Assembly (NCBI RefSeq): GCF_022095695.1
Contig: NZ_JAIFZM010000007.1
Coordinates: 152,773-216,772, forward strand
Length of the DNA: 64,000 nt
Reading direction: 5' to 3'
Source: Oceanobacillus jordanicus
Lineage (GTDB): Bacteria; Bacillota; Bacilli; Bacillales; Amphibacillaceae
Every line of letters starts with the position of its first letter. Position 1 is the stretch's first letter. Shown in pieces: positions 56,808 to 64,000 of the stretch. The position numbers and the translations under genes were made by a program. The notes below the pieces were generated by a model that saw only the letters and a list, made by a program, of their open reading frames with translations, was not told the origin of the DNA and ran no database searches.

Positions 56808-58394
56808 ATGCCTCGGTTTTCTCTCCAAACAAAGGTCCTAGTGCTTATTACCACTTTGATTATGTTGGTCACACTTTTGTTGACCGCGATCAATGCCTAT
56901 TTTGAATCCAAAGATGTGGAGGAGCAAGTAGGAGAGCGTGCGCTACAAGTTGCTACTACTCTTTCTTTTATGCCTTCCGTCAAAGCTGCATTTGCTAACG
57001 AAAACCCCGCGAACATTATCCAACCCATAGCAGAAGAAATTAGGAAGTTTATTGGGGCAGAGTTTATCGTGGTCGGGGATAAAGAAAGTGTCCGCGTCGC
57101 TCATCCTGATATCGAAAAGATTGGCAAAAAAATGGTCGGGGGCGATAATGACCGGGCCTTAATAGATGCAGAGTATTATACCTCAAAAGCAATAGGAAGT
57201 CTTGGTCCATCATTAAGGGGAAAAGCACCGATCTTTAATGACGAGGGAGAAGTTGTAGGAATTGTTTCAGTTGGCTTTATGGTGGAGGATATTCGTTCCA
57301 TGATAGTTAGCAAATTGGTGAAAATAAGCGGAGCTTCTCTCTTCGTCGTTCTCATTGGTATAGGTGGAGGTATCGCGCTAGCTCGAAACATAAGAAAGGA
57401 TACGCTAGGACTGGAGCCACATCAAATTGCCTCCTTGTACCGAGATAGAACTGCAATTCTTTCCAGTATTAGAGAAGGGATTATTGCAATGGATAAGACA
57501 GGGAAAATAAGCTTAATGAATGGATCAGCAAGGAAAATACTAGGTTTACAAGCAGACACGGAGAGTAGGCAAATTGAGGATGTTTTCCCAAATACCAAAA
57601 TGTATGATGTGTTGCTTTCCAAGAATACGGGGCAAGATGAAGAATTTGTACTGAATAACCGGCAGGTCATTGTTAACCGCACCCCTATCATGGATGGAGA
57701 TGAGGTGGTAGGAGTAGTTTCCAGTTTTCGGGATAAGACCGAATTAAATGAGATGATTAATACATTATCAGAAGTCAGACAATACTCTGAAGATCTTCGT
57801 GCGCAAACCCATGAATATACTAACAAATTATATGTTATATCAGGATTGTTACAGCTTGGTCACTACCAGGACGCAATTGAACTTATTCAAAAAGAGTCAC
57901 AGCTTGCTGCAAACCAGCATAAAGTACTGCTTGACCAGATAAATGATCGTACCGTACAAGCCATAATACTTGGGAAAATTGGAAAAGCTTCAGAGAAAAA
58001 GGTAACGTTTGAAATCGATGAAAACAGTTATCTCGAACCATTGCCCGAAAAGTTGGATATTGCTAAGCTTATAACCATATTGGGAAACCTAATCGATAAC
58101 GCCCTAGAGGCAGTAGCAGATCAGCCGGAAAAACACATCGTTTTCTTTGCAACCGATTTGGGAGAGGACATTGTATTTGAAATTGCGGATAATGGACCAG
58201 GTCTTCCTGAAGAAAATATAGACCGTATCTTTAAGCAGGGCTACACTACAAAAACACATCATGAACAGGCACATGGATATGGGCTAGCCATCGTAAAAGA
58301 AACAGTAGAAGACTTGGGAGGGCATTTGGAAGTGCACACGCAACCGAATGGGGGAGCGGTATTTACTGTGTTCATTCCTAGTGTTCACCATTGA
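56808..58394 (+). CDS. CitA/DcuS-family sensor histidine kinase
   Basis: A 528-residue kinase. Helix 1 (VLVLITTLIMLVTLLLTAI) and helix 2 (SLFVVLIGIGGGIAL) flank an extracellular PDC/sCache sensor of about 140 residues that reads carboxylates in CitA relatives. A PAS domain (about 210-310, SSIREGIIAMDKTGKISLMN) follows, then the Spo0B-like helix with the acceptor histidine in THEYTNKLYVISGL, and the ATPase with LIDNALEAV, DNGPGLP and GYGLAIVKE. I chose ATG 56808 because AAAGGGG is seven bases upstream; the ATG at 56802 is too close. With the TctCBA operon downstream the ligand is probably citrate or a similar acid. Confidence 0.92.
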   Translation: MPRFSLQTKVLVLITTLIMLVTLLLTAINAYFESKDVEEQVGERALQVATTLSFMPSVKAAFANENPANIIQPIAEEIRKFIGAEFIVVGDKESVRVAHPDIEKIGKKMVGGDNDRALIDAEYYTSKAIGSLGPSLRGKAPIFNDEGEVVGIVSVGFMVEDIRSMIVSKLVKISGASLFVVLIGIGGGIALARNIRKDTLGLEPHQIASLYRDRTAILSSIREGIIAMDKTGKISLMNGSARKILGLQADTESRQIEDVFPNTKMYDVLLSKNTGQDEEFVLNNRQVIVNRTPIMDGDEVVGVVSSFRDKTELNEMINTLSEVRQYSEDLRAQTHEYTNKLYVISGLLQLGHYQDAIELIQKESQLAANQHKVLLDQINDRTVQAIILGKIGKASEKKVTFEIDENSYLEPLPEKLDIAKLITILGNLIDNALEAVADQPEKHIVFFATDLGEDIVFEIADNGPGLPEENIDRIFKQGYTTKTHHEQAHGYGLAIVKETVEDLGGHLEVHTQPNGGAVFTVFIPSVHH

Positions 58395-58411
58395 AAAAAG
58401 GGGGGAGCCGT

Positions 58412-59089
58412 ATGATACATGTACTTATTGTGGAAGATGACTACCGGATTGCCGGTATCCATGAAGAATTTTTAGAGAAAGTAGAGGGGGTACAAGTAGT
58501 CGAAAAAGTGCTAAATGGGAAAGAAGCCTTAGAAATCATAGAAAGAGAGAAAATAGATCTTGTACTGCTAGATATTTATATGCCTGATATTTTAGGGTCA
58601 GAACTGCTACAAACCATTCGATCCTTAAACAAACAATTGGACATTATTATGATTTCTGCCGCTACCGAAGCGAAAATCGTAGGGGAAGTGTTACGCAACG
58701 GGGTATTTGACTATATTATGAAACCCGTAAAACTGGAGCGATTCATGGAGACAATGGAACGGTACAAAGAAGTAAAGGGGAAACTTGCAGCACAAAAGGA
58801 GTTGGACCAGAGTTTTCTTGATGATTATTTCGGCTATGGAAGTAGCGTGTCAATTATGGAAAAGCAAACACCAAAAGGTATTGACCCTCTTACACTAGAA
58901 AAGATAAAGCAACGCATACATACTTTAAACAACGGGGTAACTGCAGAAGAAATGGGTATGGAAATTGGCACTTCCCGAACGACTGCAAGGCGCTATCTCG
59001 AATACCTTATCACCGAGGGAGAGATCAAAGCAGAATTGGAATATGGCGTAGTAGGAAGGCCAGAAAGAAAATATCATGTTAAAAAGTAG
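58412..59089 (+). CDS. CitB-family response regulator
   Basis: A 225-residue protein: receiver domain with D in LVLLDIYMPDILG and K in YIMKPVKLERF, then a C-terminal helix-turn-helix (GVTAEEMGMEIGTSRTTARR, then YLEYLITEGEIKAELEYG) of the CitB/DctR type. The ATG at 58412 follows GGGGGGAG; a TTG 21 bases upstream lies across the kinase stop. It probably activates the tctCBA genes downstream. Confidence 0.93.
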   Translation: MIHVLIVEDDYRIAGIHEEFLEKVEGVQVVEKVLNGKEALEIIEREKIDLVLLDIYMPDILGSELLQTIRSLNKQLDIIMISAATEAKIVGEVLRNGVFDYIMKPVKLERFMETMERYKEVKGKLAAQKELDQSFLDDYFGYGSSVSIMEKQTPKGIDPLTLEKIKQRIHTLNNGVTAEEMGMEIGTSRTTARRYLEYLITEGEIKAELEYGVVGRPERKYHVKK

Positions 59090-59199
59090 TCATTAGAAAG
59101 GAACAATCATCACGCCGAAGAATATTTACCTTACCACTCAAATTAATTAACAGTCCGTTGGAAGCTTATTATATTGGCTGGCTTAATTATGCTAACCCT

Positions 59200-59228
59200 A
59201 AAGCGAATACTATCGTGTTCGCTTTTTT
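59200..59228 (+). terminator. Terminator of the kinase-regulator pair
   Basis: AAAGCGAA (59200-59207) and TTCGCTTT (59218-59225) form the stem; T7 follows. Confidence 0.85.
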
Positions 59229-59332
59229 TATGTTGCATCACAAGGACTTATTTTTCCCTCACAGACCCATGAACAAAATGACCAAAACGTATAGAAAAAA
59301 CTTATTACCCATTATTTTGGAAACGGTTACAT

Positions 59333-59345
59333 TAGGATCATCCTA
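59333..59345. promoter_or_regulatory. Palindrome TAGGATCATCCTA upstream of tctC
   Basis: A perfect 6-1-6 inverted repeat 63 bases before the tctC start, where the promoter should be. It is a plausible site for the neighbouring response regulator; no other copy was noticed in the window. Confidence 0.4.
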
Positions 59346-59407
59346 CTTTATAGTGAGTGGTAAGTAATAATTATGTGAATTTTTTGATTAAAAGAGGAGG
59401 AAATTTT

Positions 59408-60418
59408 ATGAAGAAGGTTTTTATAGGCGTCGTATTTGTCGTGTTACTTATCTTTTCAGCAGCCTGTTCTGGAGGCGATGAAGAGGCAAGTGGAACAGAG
59501 GGGTCCAAAGAATGGAAACCTGAGAAGCCAATTGAGATAGTCGCACCTGCTGGGGCAGGTGGGGGCTGGGATACTACAGCCAGAATGGCAGCAAAGGTCT
59601 TTACGGAAGAAGAAATCATAGACAGTGATATTGGTGTGGTTAACAAAGCCGGTGGTGGCGGTGCAGTCGGTTGGGCTTATGTAGCTGGGCAAGAGGGAAG
59701 TCCATACAATATGTTTGTTGCTTCCCCGCCACTTCTCTTTATCCCGTTAAATGGACAATCGGAATATGGTCATGAAGACTTTACTCCGATTGCTAACGTG
59801 ATAGCCGATTATGCAGCATTCGCAGTAGCGGCAGATGCCAAATGGGACAACTTAAATGAACTATTTGATGATATGAAGAAAGACCCTTCCAGTATAACAG
59901 TGGTTGGAACTTCGTCACCAGGAAGTATGGATCACATTCAGTTTGTTCAAATTGCCAAGGCAGCAGGGGTTGACGTGACAAAAATTAAATACGTATCAGA
60001 TCAAGATGGAGTCGGTTTGACTCAACTTTTAAATGGAAGTGTGGATGTTTTCTCCACTGGGGTTTCTGAAACAGTAGAGCAAGTTAAAGCGGGGACAATC
60101 AAAGTTCTTGGGGTAACCTCAGAGGAAAGGCTGGAAGGTGAAGTATTGGAAGACTTCCCAACAGCTAAAGAACAGGGGATTGATGCGACGTTTGTTAACT
60201 GGCGAGGATTCTTTGGACCACCAAACATGGATGAAGAGGCGGTAGCCTACTATGAAGAAAAGTTTAAAGAATTGAGCGATTCAGAGGCCTTTGCAGATAT
60301 ACGCAAACAGTTCGGGTGGGACGAAATGTACATGAATAGTGAGGAATACCAGCAATTCCTTGATGAAAAAAAGGGAGAAATACAATCATTACTTGATGAA
60401 TTAGGACTTGGCGAATAG
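59408..60418 (+). CDS. tctC: TctC-type tricarboxylate-binding lipoprotein
   Basis: A 336-residue periplasmic-type binding protein anchored by lipid at C20 (lipobox FSAAC), then a short Gly/Glu/Ser linker. The Bug/TctC fold opens with KPIEIVAPAGAGGGWDTTAR, the ligand loop of the family, and contains SSPGSMDHIQFVQIAKAAGV and GSVDVFSTGVSE. ATG 59408 follows GAGGAGG. It would deliver a carboxylate to TctAB. Confidence 0.95.
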   Translation: MKKVFIGVVFVVLLIFSAACSGGDEEASGTEGSKEWKPEKPIEIVAPAGAGGGWDTTARMAAKVFTEEEIIDSDIGVVNKAGGGGAVGWAYVAGQEGSPYNMFVASPPLLFIPLNGQSEYGHEDFTPIANVIADYAAFAVAADAKWDNLNELFDDMKKDPSSITVVGTSSPGSMDHIQFVQIAKAAGVDVTKIKYVSDQDGVGLTQLLNGSVDVFSTGVSETVEQVKAGTIKVLGVTSEERLEGEVLEDFPTAKEQGIDATFVNWRGFFGPPNMDEEAVAYYEEKFKELSDSEAFADIRKQFGWDEMYMNSEEYQQFLDEKKGEIQSLLDELGLGE

Positions 60419-60436
60419 CAATTCATATTAAGGGAG

Positions 60437-60463
60437 GTCAGTGATCATCTTTAGATCATTGAC
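60437..60463 (+). promoter_or_regulatory. Intercistronic hairpin between tctC and tctB
   Basis: GTCAGTGATC and GATCATTGAC pair over 10 bases (one G-U) around ATCTTTA. With little T run after it, it could act as a partial terminator or 3' stabiliser that keeps the binding protein more abundant than the membrane subunits. Confidence 0.55.
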
Positions 60464-60496
60464 TTCTATCTATTTTACAAACCAGGTGGTGTAAGC

Positions 60497-60955
60497 ATGT
60501 TAAAAACAGTGAATCAACGAATTAGTTTAGTTTTAATTGTCGTTGGGATTGGTTATTTGATCCTCGCATTTCAGCTTCCTTCGTATGCCTATGTGCCAGT
60601 CGATGCCGATATAGTCCCCATCACACTTGGCATTCTTTTAATCCTATTGGCATCTTGTCTCTATTTTTCGAAAGACTCGGAAACAGAAGAGCAGAAGGCG
60701 AGAAGAAAAATCCCTAAGAAAGATATTGGAGCACTACTTGCTGTCTTTTCCTTTATTTTTGTGTATATTCTTTTTTTGGAATTAATGGGATTCGTCTTAA
60801 TGACAATGTTGTTTATTTTCTTTTGTTCGTGGTTTCTAGGATATAAAAAGCATCTAAGCAATGCCCTTGTGTCTATCCTATTTCCGTTATGTATGTATGG
60901 GATGTTTACAGAGTTTCTTAATATAAGTCTGCCACAAGGATTATGGCCGTTTTAA
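60497..60955 (+). CDS. tctB: TctB-type small membrane subunit
   Basis: A 152-residue protein with four helices, including ISLVLIVVGIGYLILAFQLP and the paired helices LLAVFSFIFVYILFLELMGFVLM. It is the poorly conserved small subunit of tripartite tricarboxylate transporters. AGGTGG precedes the ATG. Confidence 0.9.
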   Translation: MLKTVNQRISLVLIVVGIGYLILAFQLPSYAYVPVDADIVPITLGILLILLASCLYFSKDSETEEQKARRKIPKKDIGALLAVFSFIFVYILFLELMGFVLMTMLFIFFCSWFLGYKKHLSNALVSILFPLCMYGMFTEFLNISLPQGLWPF

Positions 60956-60967
60956 GGAGGAATCAAG

Positions 60968-62455
60968 ATGGGTTCATTAGAAGGAATTATAGCAGGGTTT
61001 CAAGTGGCTTTCAGTTTGGAAGGCTTGTTGTTTGTTATGATTGGTGTTTTTGTAGGTACTTTTATTGGAATGATGCCGGGGTTGGGCCCCATAAGTGCCA
61101 TCGCGGTCATGATCCCAATTACGTTTGGAATGGATCCAGCGCCTGCGTTAGTTATGATGGCAGGTGTATACTATGGCGCTATATTTGGCGGATCAACATC
61201 CTCGATTTTATTAAATGCCCCAGGTGTGTCTGGTGCAGTGGCAACCGCATTTGATGGTTATCCGATGGCACAACAGGGGAAAGCCGGGAAAGCATTGGCC
61301 ATAGCGGCGATCAGTTCGTTTATTGGTGGTACGGTTAGTGTTATTCTGCTTATGCTACTAGCTCCCATGCTTTCAAGTGTTGCAATTTCGTTTGGTCCTC
61401 CTGCCTATTTCGCCTTAATGCTGATGGGCCTTACAGCTATTTCAAGTTTGTCTGAAGGTAGTACGATTAAAGCACTTATTTCTGCTGTGGCGGGATTTAT
61501 GATTGTCACAATTGGTATTGATGCTCAAACAGGAACACAGCGGTTTACGTTTGGGAATGTAAACCTATTAGAAGGAATTGACTTTTTAGTCATTGCACTC
61601 GGACTTTTCGCACTTGCGGAAGTTTGTACGCTTATTATTAAGCGAAAAGATCTTTCACAGGAAAATGCACATAAGTTGGGAAGTATGCGTCTCAGTAAAC
61701 AGGACTTCAAAGACATGAGCGGACCGGTAACACGCCATTCTTTCCTTGGATTTATTCTTGGTGTGTTGCCAGGTGCTGGTGCTACGATTGCATCTTTTAT
61801 CTCTTATATTACGGAGAAAAAGCTATCAAAGAATCCTGAGGAATTTGGTAAAGGGTCCGTCAAAGGGCTGGCCGCCCCTGAGACGGCCAATAATGCGGCA
61901 ACCAGTGGAGCGTTTGTTCCGTTATTGAGCTTGGGGATTCCTGGGTCTGGGACAACTGCAGTGATGCTCGGTGCCTTTCTTGTGCTAGGTGTACAGCCAG
62001 GTCCGCTGTTAATGACGGATAGGCCGGAGATTTTCTGGGGTATTATTGCAAGTATGTACATAGGGAATGTCTTCTTGCTGATCTTAAATTTGCCTCTCAT
62101 TCCGTATTTCGCAAAGATATTAAAAATACCACGGCCGTTATTGATATCCCTTGTGATCATGTTTAGTATCATCGGCGTTTATGCCATTAGCTTTAATACA
62201 TTTGATCTTTATATGTTATTGCTCTTTGGGGTCGTCGGCTTTGTAATGAGATTGTTTTCATTTCCGGCACCACCGTTTATTCTCGCGTTTATTCTTGGTG
62301 GCATGATGGAGCAGGCATTTAGGCAGTCCCTAACCATTTCCAATGGTAGTCTTACGGTATTCGTCCAAGATCCAATTGCGTTAACATTGTTAATTGTTGC
62401 CTTGCTTTCTTTCGTTTTTCCATTGATTCGTGTTATCCGAAGTAGAAGAGCGTAA
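60968..62455 (+). CDS. tctA: TctA-type large membrane subunit
   Basis: A 495-residue protein with about 11-12 helices. The highly conserved first motif spans MMPGLGPISAIAVMIPITF and YYGAIFGGSTSSILLNAPG; the second repeat has LGVLPGAGATIASFISY and AAPETANNAATSGAFVPLL, with PGSGTTAVMLGA. AAGGAGGA precedes the ATG, 12 bases after tctB. Confidence 0.96.
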   Translation: MGSLEGIIAGFQVAFSLEGLLFVMIGVFVGTFIGMMPGLGPISAIAVMIPITFGMDPAPALVMMAGVYYGAIFGGSTSSILLNAPGVSGAVATAFDGYPMAQQGKAGKALAIAAISSFIGGTVSVILLMLLAPMLSSVAISFGPPAYFALMLMGLTAISSLSEGSTIKALISAVAGFMIVTIGIDAQTGTQRFTFGNVNLLEGIDFLVIALGLFALAEVCTLIIKRKDLSQENAHKLGSMRLSKQDFKDMSGPVTRHSFLGFILGVLPGAGATIASFISYITEKKLSKNPEEFGKGSVKGLAAPETANNAATSGAFVPLLSLGIPGSGTTAVMLGAFLVLGVQPGPLLMTDRPEIFWGIIASMYIGNVFLLILNLPLIPYFAKILKIPRPLLISLVIMFSIIGVYAISFNTFDLYMLLLFGVVGFVMRLFSFPAPPFILAFILGGMMEQAFRQSLTISNGSLTVFVQDPIALTLLIVALLSFVFPLIRVIRSRRA

Positions 62456-62459
62456 GTAT

Positions 62460-63863
62460 ATGCGGGTACGAGAAATGCTATTGTTCAAAAATATCGTTCG
62501 TTACAGTTTGTTTTGCATCACCGCGATTGCCCTGTTCGGCTTGTGGAATGCAGGGATATGGAGAGAGTTCACCCCAGAACAACTGCGAACATTGTTACTG
62601 CTTCTGTTAGCCATTTATTTATGGGGCGCAGCTCCGATCCCGACAGGCGCCAGCAGTATCCTTATTCTCGCCATGCTACTATTACTCGGCTTGGTCGATA
62701 CCATGGAAGAAGCCGTAATCGGATTTCTTTCACCTGCGCTGTATTTTATTTTCATGCTATCGTTGATCAGCAAGTCTCTTGTAAAAGTAGGAATGGATCG
62801 TGTTATTGCGGGATTTTTGTTAAAAGTCAGCAGAGGAGGGCCGGCATTTGTCATTATTGGAATGCCACTGTTCATTTCAGTTTTGCCTATTTTTCTGCCC
62901 TCAGCAGTAGCCCGCTTTAAGATGCTGCTGCCAGTAACGGTAAGCTTAAATCGCTTTTACGGATTCAGAGAAAAGAGTGTTTTCCAGAAGTATTGTATTT
63001 ATGTAATAGGCATGATGAATCAGAACGCTACCATGATCATTTATACTGGTGGTGGCTTTCCAATTCTGGCCTCACAGTTAATTCGAGATTATCAAATTGC
63101 GAACCTTGGGTGGATGGACTGGTTTCTACTTATTGCACCTCCATTATGGATTGGGGCATTTATCCTTGCATTTTTAGTTTGGAACTACTTAAAGAGGGTT
63201 GGAAATACAGAAGATAAGGAACCAATACCCAAGCACGAAGAAATAGAGACCCAGGGAATTAATAGTACATTCTGGATTGTGACAGGTGCATTTGTACTTA
63301 TGATCCTGACATGGATTGTAACCGATCAAAATCGAGTTCCCCTGTTACTTCCACCTATGTTGCTAATTGTGTTTTATTCGTTGCCTAGGATAGGGCTGAT
63401 CACCAATCGTACAATACGAAGCTTTGATTGGGAAAATTTTTTACTACTCGGTGCTTCCTTTTCGCTGGGCTACATTCTTGAGGCAAATGGTACTGCTCAG
63501 CAGCTGGCAGGGATGCTGGTTGAACTGATTCCTGATAATGCGGGGATTGTTATAAAGGTAGTGATCATTGCACTCATTGTATTTGTACTTCGTTTTTTCT
63601 TTGTCGTCCCATCGTCTGCAGTAATTGTGATTTTCCCGATCGTCATGTCGTACTCGGAGCTGATCGGATTGCCGCCAATTCAACTTGCGTTTCTTATCAT
63701 TTTAATCATTGGCAGCATGATGGTTCTGCCAATACATACGACAACAACCTATTTGGCTTATGACACAGGTATTCTTCGTAAAAAGGAACACTACACCATT
63801 AGTATATTTTCTAGCCTTTTTTTCATGGGGATCGCTATTCTTTCTACACTCTATTATTGGTAA
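62460..63863 (+). CDS. SLC13/DASS-like anion permease
   Basis: A 467-residue protein with some 11-12 helices. The repeated segments, LTLLLLLLAIYLWGAAPIPTG-like near the start, MNQNATMIIYTGGGFPILA in the middle and VVPSSAVIVIFP with MVLPIHTTTTYLAYDTG at the end, match the carboxylate/sodium symporter (DASS, CitT-like) layout with its SNT-like turns. It begins four bases after tctA (ATG 62460) and is likely translated with it. It would give a second route for di- or tricarboxylates. Confidence 0.82.
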   Translation: MRVREMLLFKNIVRYSLFCITAIALFGLWNAGIWREFTPEQLRTLLLLLLAIYLWGAAPIPTGASSILILAMLLLLGLVDTMEEAVIGFLSPALYFIFMLSLISKSLVKVGMDRVIAGFLLKVSRGGPAFVIIGMPLFISVLPIFLPSAVARFKMLLPVTVSLNRFYGFREKSVFQKYCIYVIGMMNQNATMIIYTGGGFPILASQLIRDYQIANLGWMDWFLLIAPPLWIGAFILAFLVWNYLKRVGNTEDKEPIPKHEEIETQGINSTFWIVTGAFVLMILTWIVTDQNRVPLLLPPMLLIVFYSLPRIGLITNRTIRSFDWENFLLLGASFSLGYILEANGTAQQLAGMLVELIPDNAGIVIKVVIIALIVFVLRFFFVVPSSAVIVIFPIVMSYSELIGLPPIQLAFLIILIIGSMMVLPIHTTTTYLAYDTGILRKKEHYTISIFSSLFFMGIAILSTLYYW

Positions 63864-63890
63864 AAAACCAGCTGAATGCTGGTTTTTTAA
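63863..63890 (+). terminator. Terminator of the tct operon
   Basis: AAAAAACCAGC and GCTGGTTTTTT pair around TGAAT immediately after the stop codon. Confidence 0.93.
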
Positions 63891-63897
63891 ATGTCAG

Positions 63898-64000
63898 GAC
63901 AGAAAGTCGCGTGTCAGCGGAGCCAAGTCGCGCACCAGCACAAGAAAGTCGCGTGAGAGCGAAGCCGAGTCGCGTACCAGTACAAGAAAGTCGCGTGAGA
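63898..64000. repeat. 21-bp-period tandem array (array 5, AAGTCGCG class), runs off the window
   Basis: Units AGAAAGTCGCGTGTCAGCGGA and GCCAAGTCGCGCACCAGCACA alternate with small changes, so the array has a 21-bp period and a 42-bp higher-order period. The AAGTCGCGT core is shared with array 2 at 10.4 kb. Confidence 0.85.

Noticed and set aside
59158..59367. 69-codon frame between the response regulator and tctC
   Set aside because: It runs across a clear terminator and the tctC promoter region and has no ribosome site.

Overview
The window is chromosomal DNA from a low-GC Gram-positive bacterium of the Bacillaceae, most likely a salt-tolerant Oceanobacillus/Virgibacillus-like relative. The reasons are the strong AGGAGG-type ribosome sites, frequent GTG/TTG starts, an ilv-leu operon behind a T-box, CcpA and CodY-type operators, LytST and CitAB-type kinases, a preQ1-I riboswitch and a QueF of Bacillus type, and several dispersed repeats of the sort common in Bacillaceae genomes. 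No rRNA, tRNA, CRISPR array, prophage or intact transposase was seen.

Layout. 0-10.4 kb: the 3' end of ilvD, then a promoter, cre-like site and T-box leader driving ilvB-ilvH-ilvC-leuA-leuB-leuC-leuD-ilvA, the complete branched-chain amino acid pathway. 10.4-19.5 kb: an accessory stretch with a YitT-family membrane protein, a CoxG-like SRPBCC protein, an integral membrane protein, a coiled-coil/glycine-zipper protein, a secreted lipase, a TetR regulator, a frameshifted short-chain dehydrogenase and a small anchored protein, with repeats between them. 19.5-26.5 kb (minus strand): a seven-gene operon that appears to make dTDP-4-acetamido-4,6-dideoxyhexose, load it on undecaprenyl phosphate, flip it and transfer it outside the cell. 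26.8-34.4 kb: an acyl-CoA dehydrogenase and a CodY-boxed oligopeptide ABC operon. 34.7-44.3 kb: asparagine synthetase, a lipoprotein plus ABC-2 export operon, a penicillin acylase family protein and a YciI protein. 44.3-45.7 kb: a preQ1 riboswitch with queF and a queuosine-precursor transporter. 45.9-50.7 kb: glycerol uptake and phosphorylation (glpF, glpK) under a cre site and an antiterminator-like leader, then PTS-dependent dihydroxyacetone kinase (dhaKLM). 50.7-52.4 kb: small membrane genes, two of them apparently frameshifted, and a GNAT enzyme. 52.5-56.6 kb: LytS-LytT with a CstA-family transporter, probably pyruvate sensing and uptake. 56.8-63.9 kb: a CitA/CitB-type two-component system followed by a TctCBA tricarboxylate transporter and a second, SLC13-like permease.

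Two themes stand out beyond the genes. First, at least four families of dispersed intergenic repeats: (A) five tandem arrays, all with a 21-bp period; (B) a roughly 160-bp multi-hairpin element in three copies plus a remnant; (C) and (D) two Bacillaceae-type GC-rich repeats in two copies each. Copies of B and C contain the stop codons of neighbouring genes. Second, several genes look broken by exactly one missing base (dehydrogenase at 17.98 kb, two small membrane genes near 51 kb, perhaps the ilvA start). This could be real decay or homopolymer under-calling in the assembly. The most interesting biological unit is the self-contained 4-amino-sugar envelope glycosylation locus at 19.5-26.5 kb.
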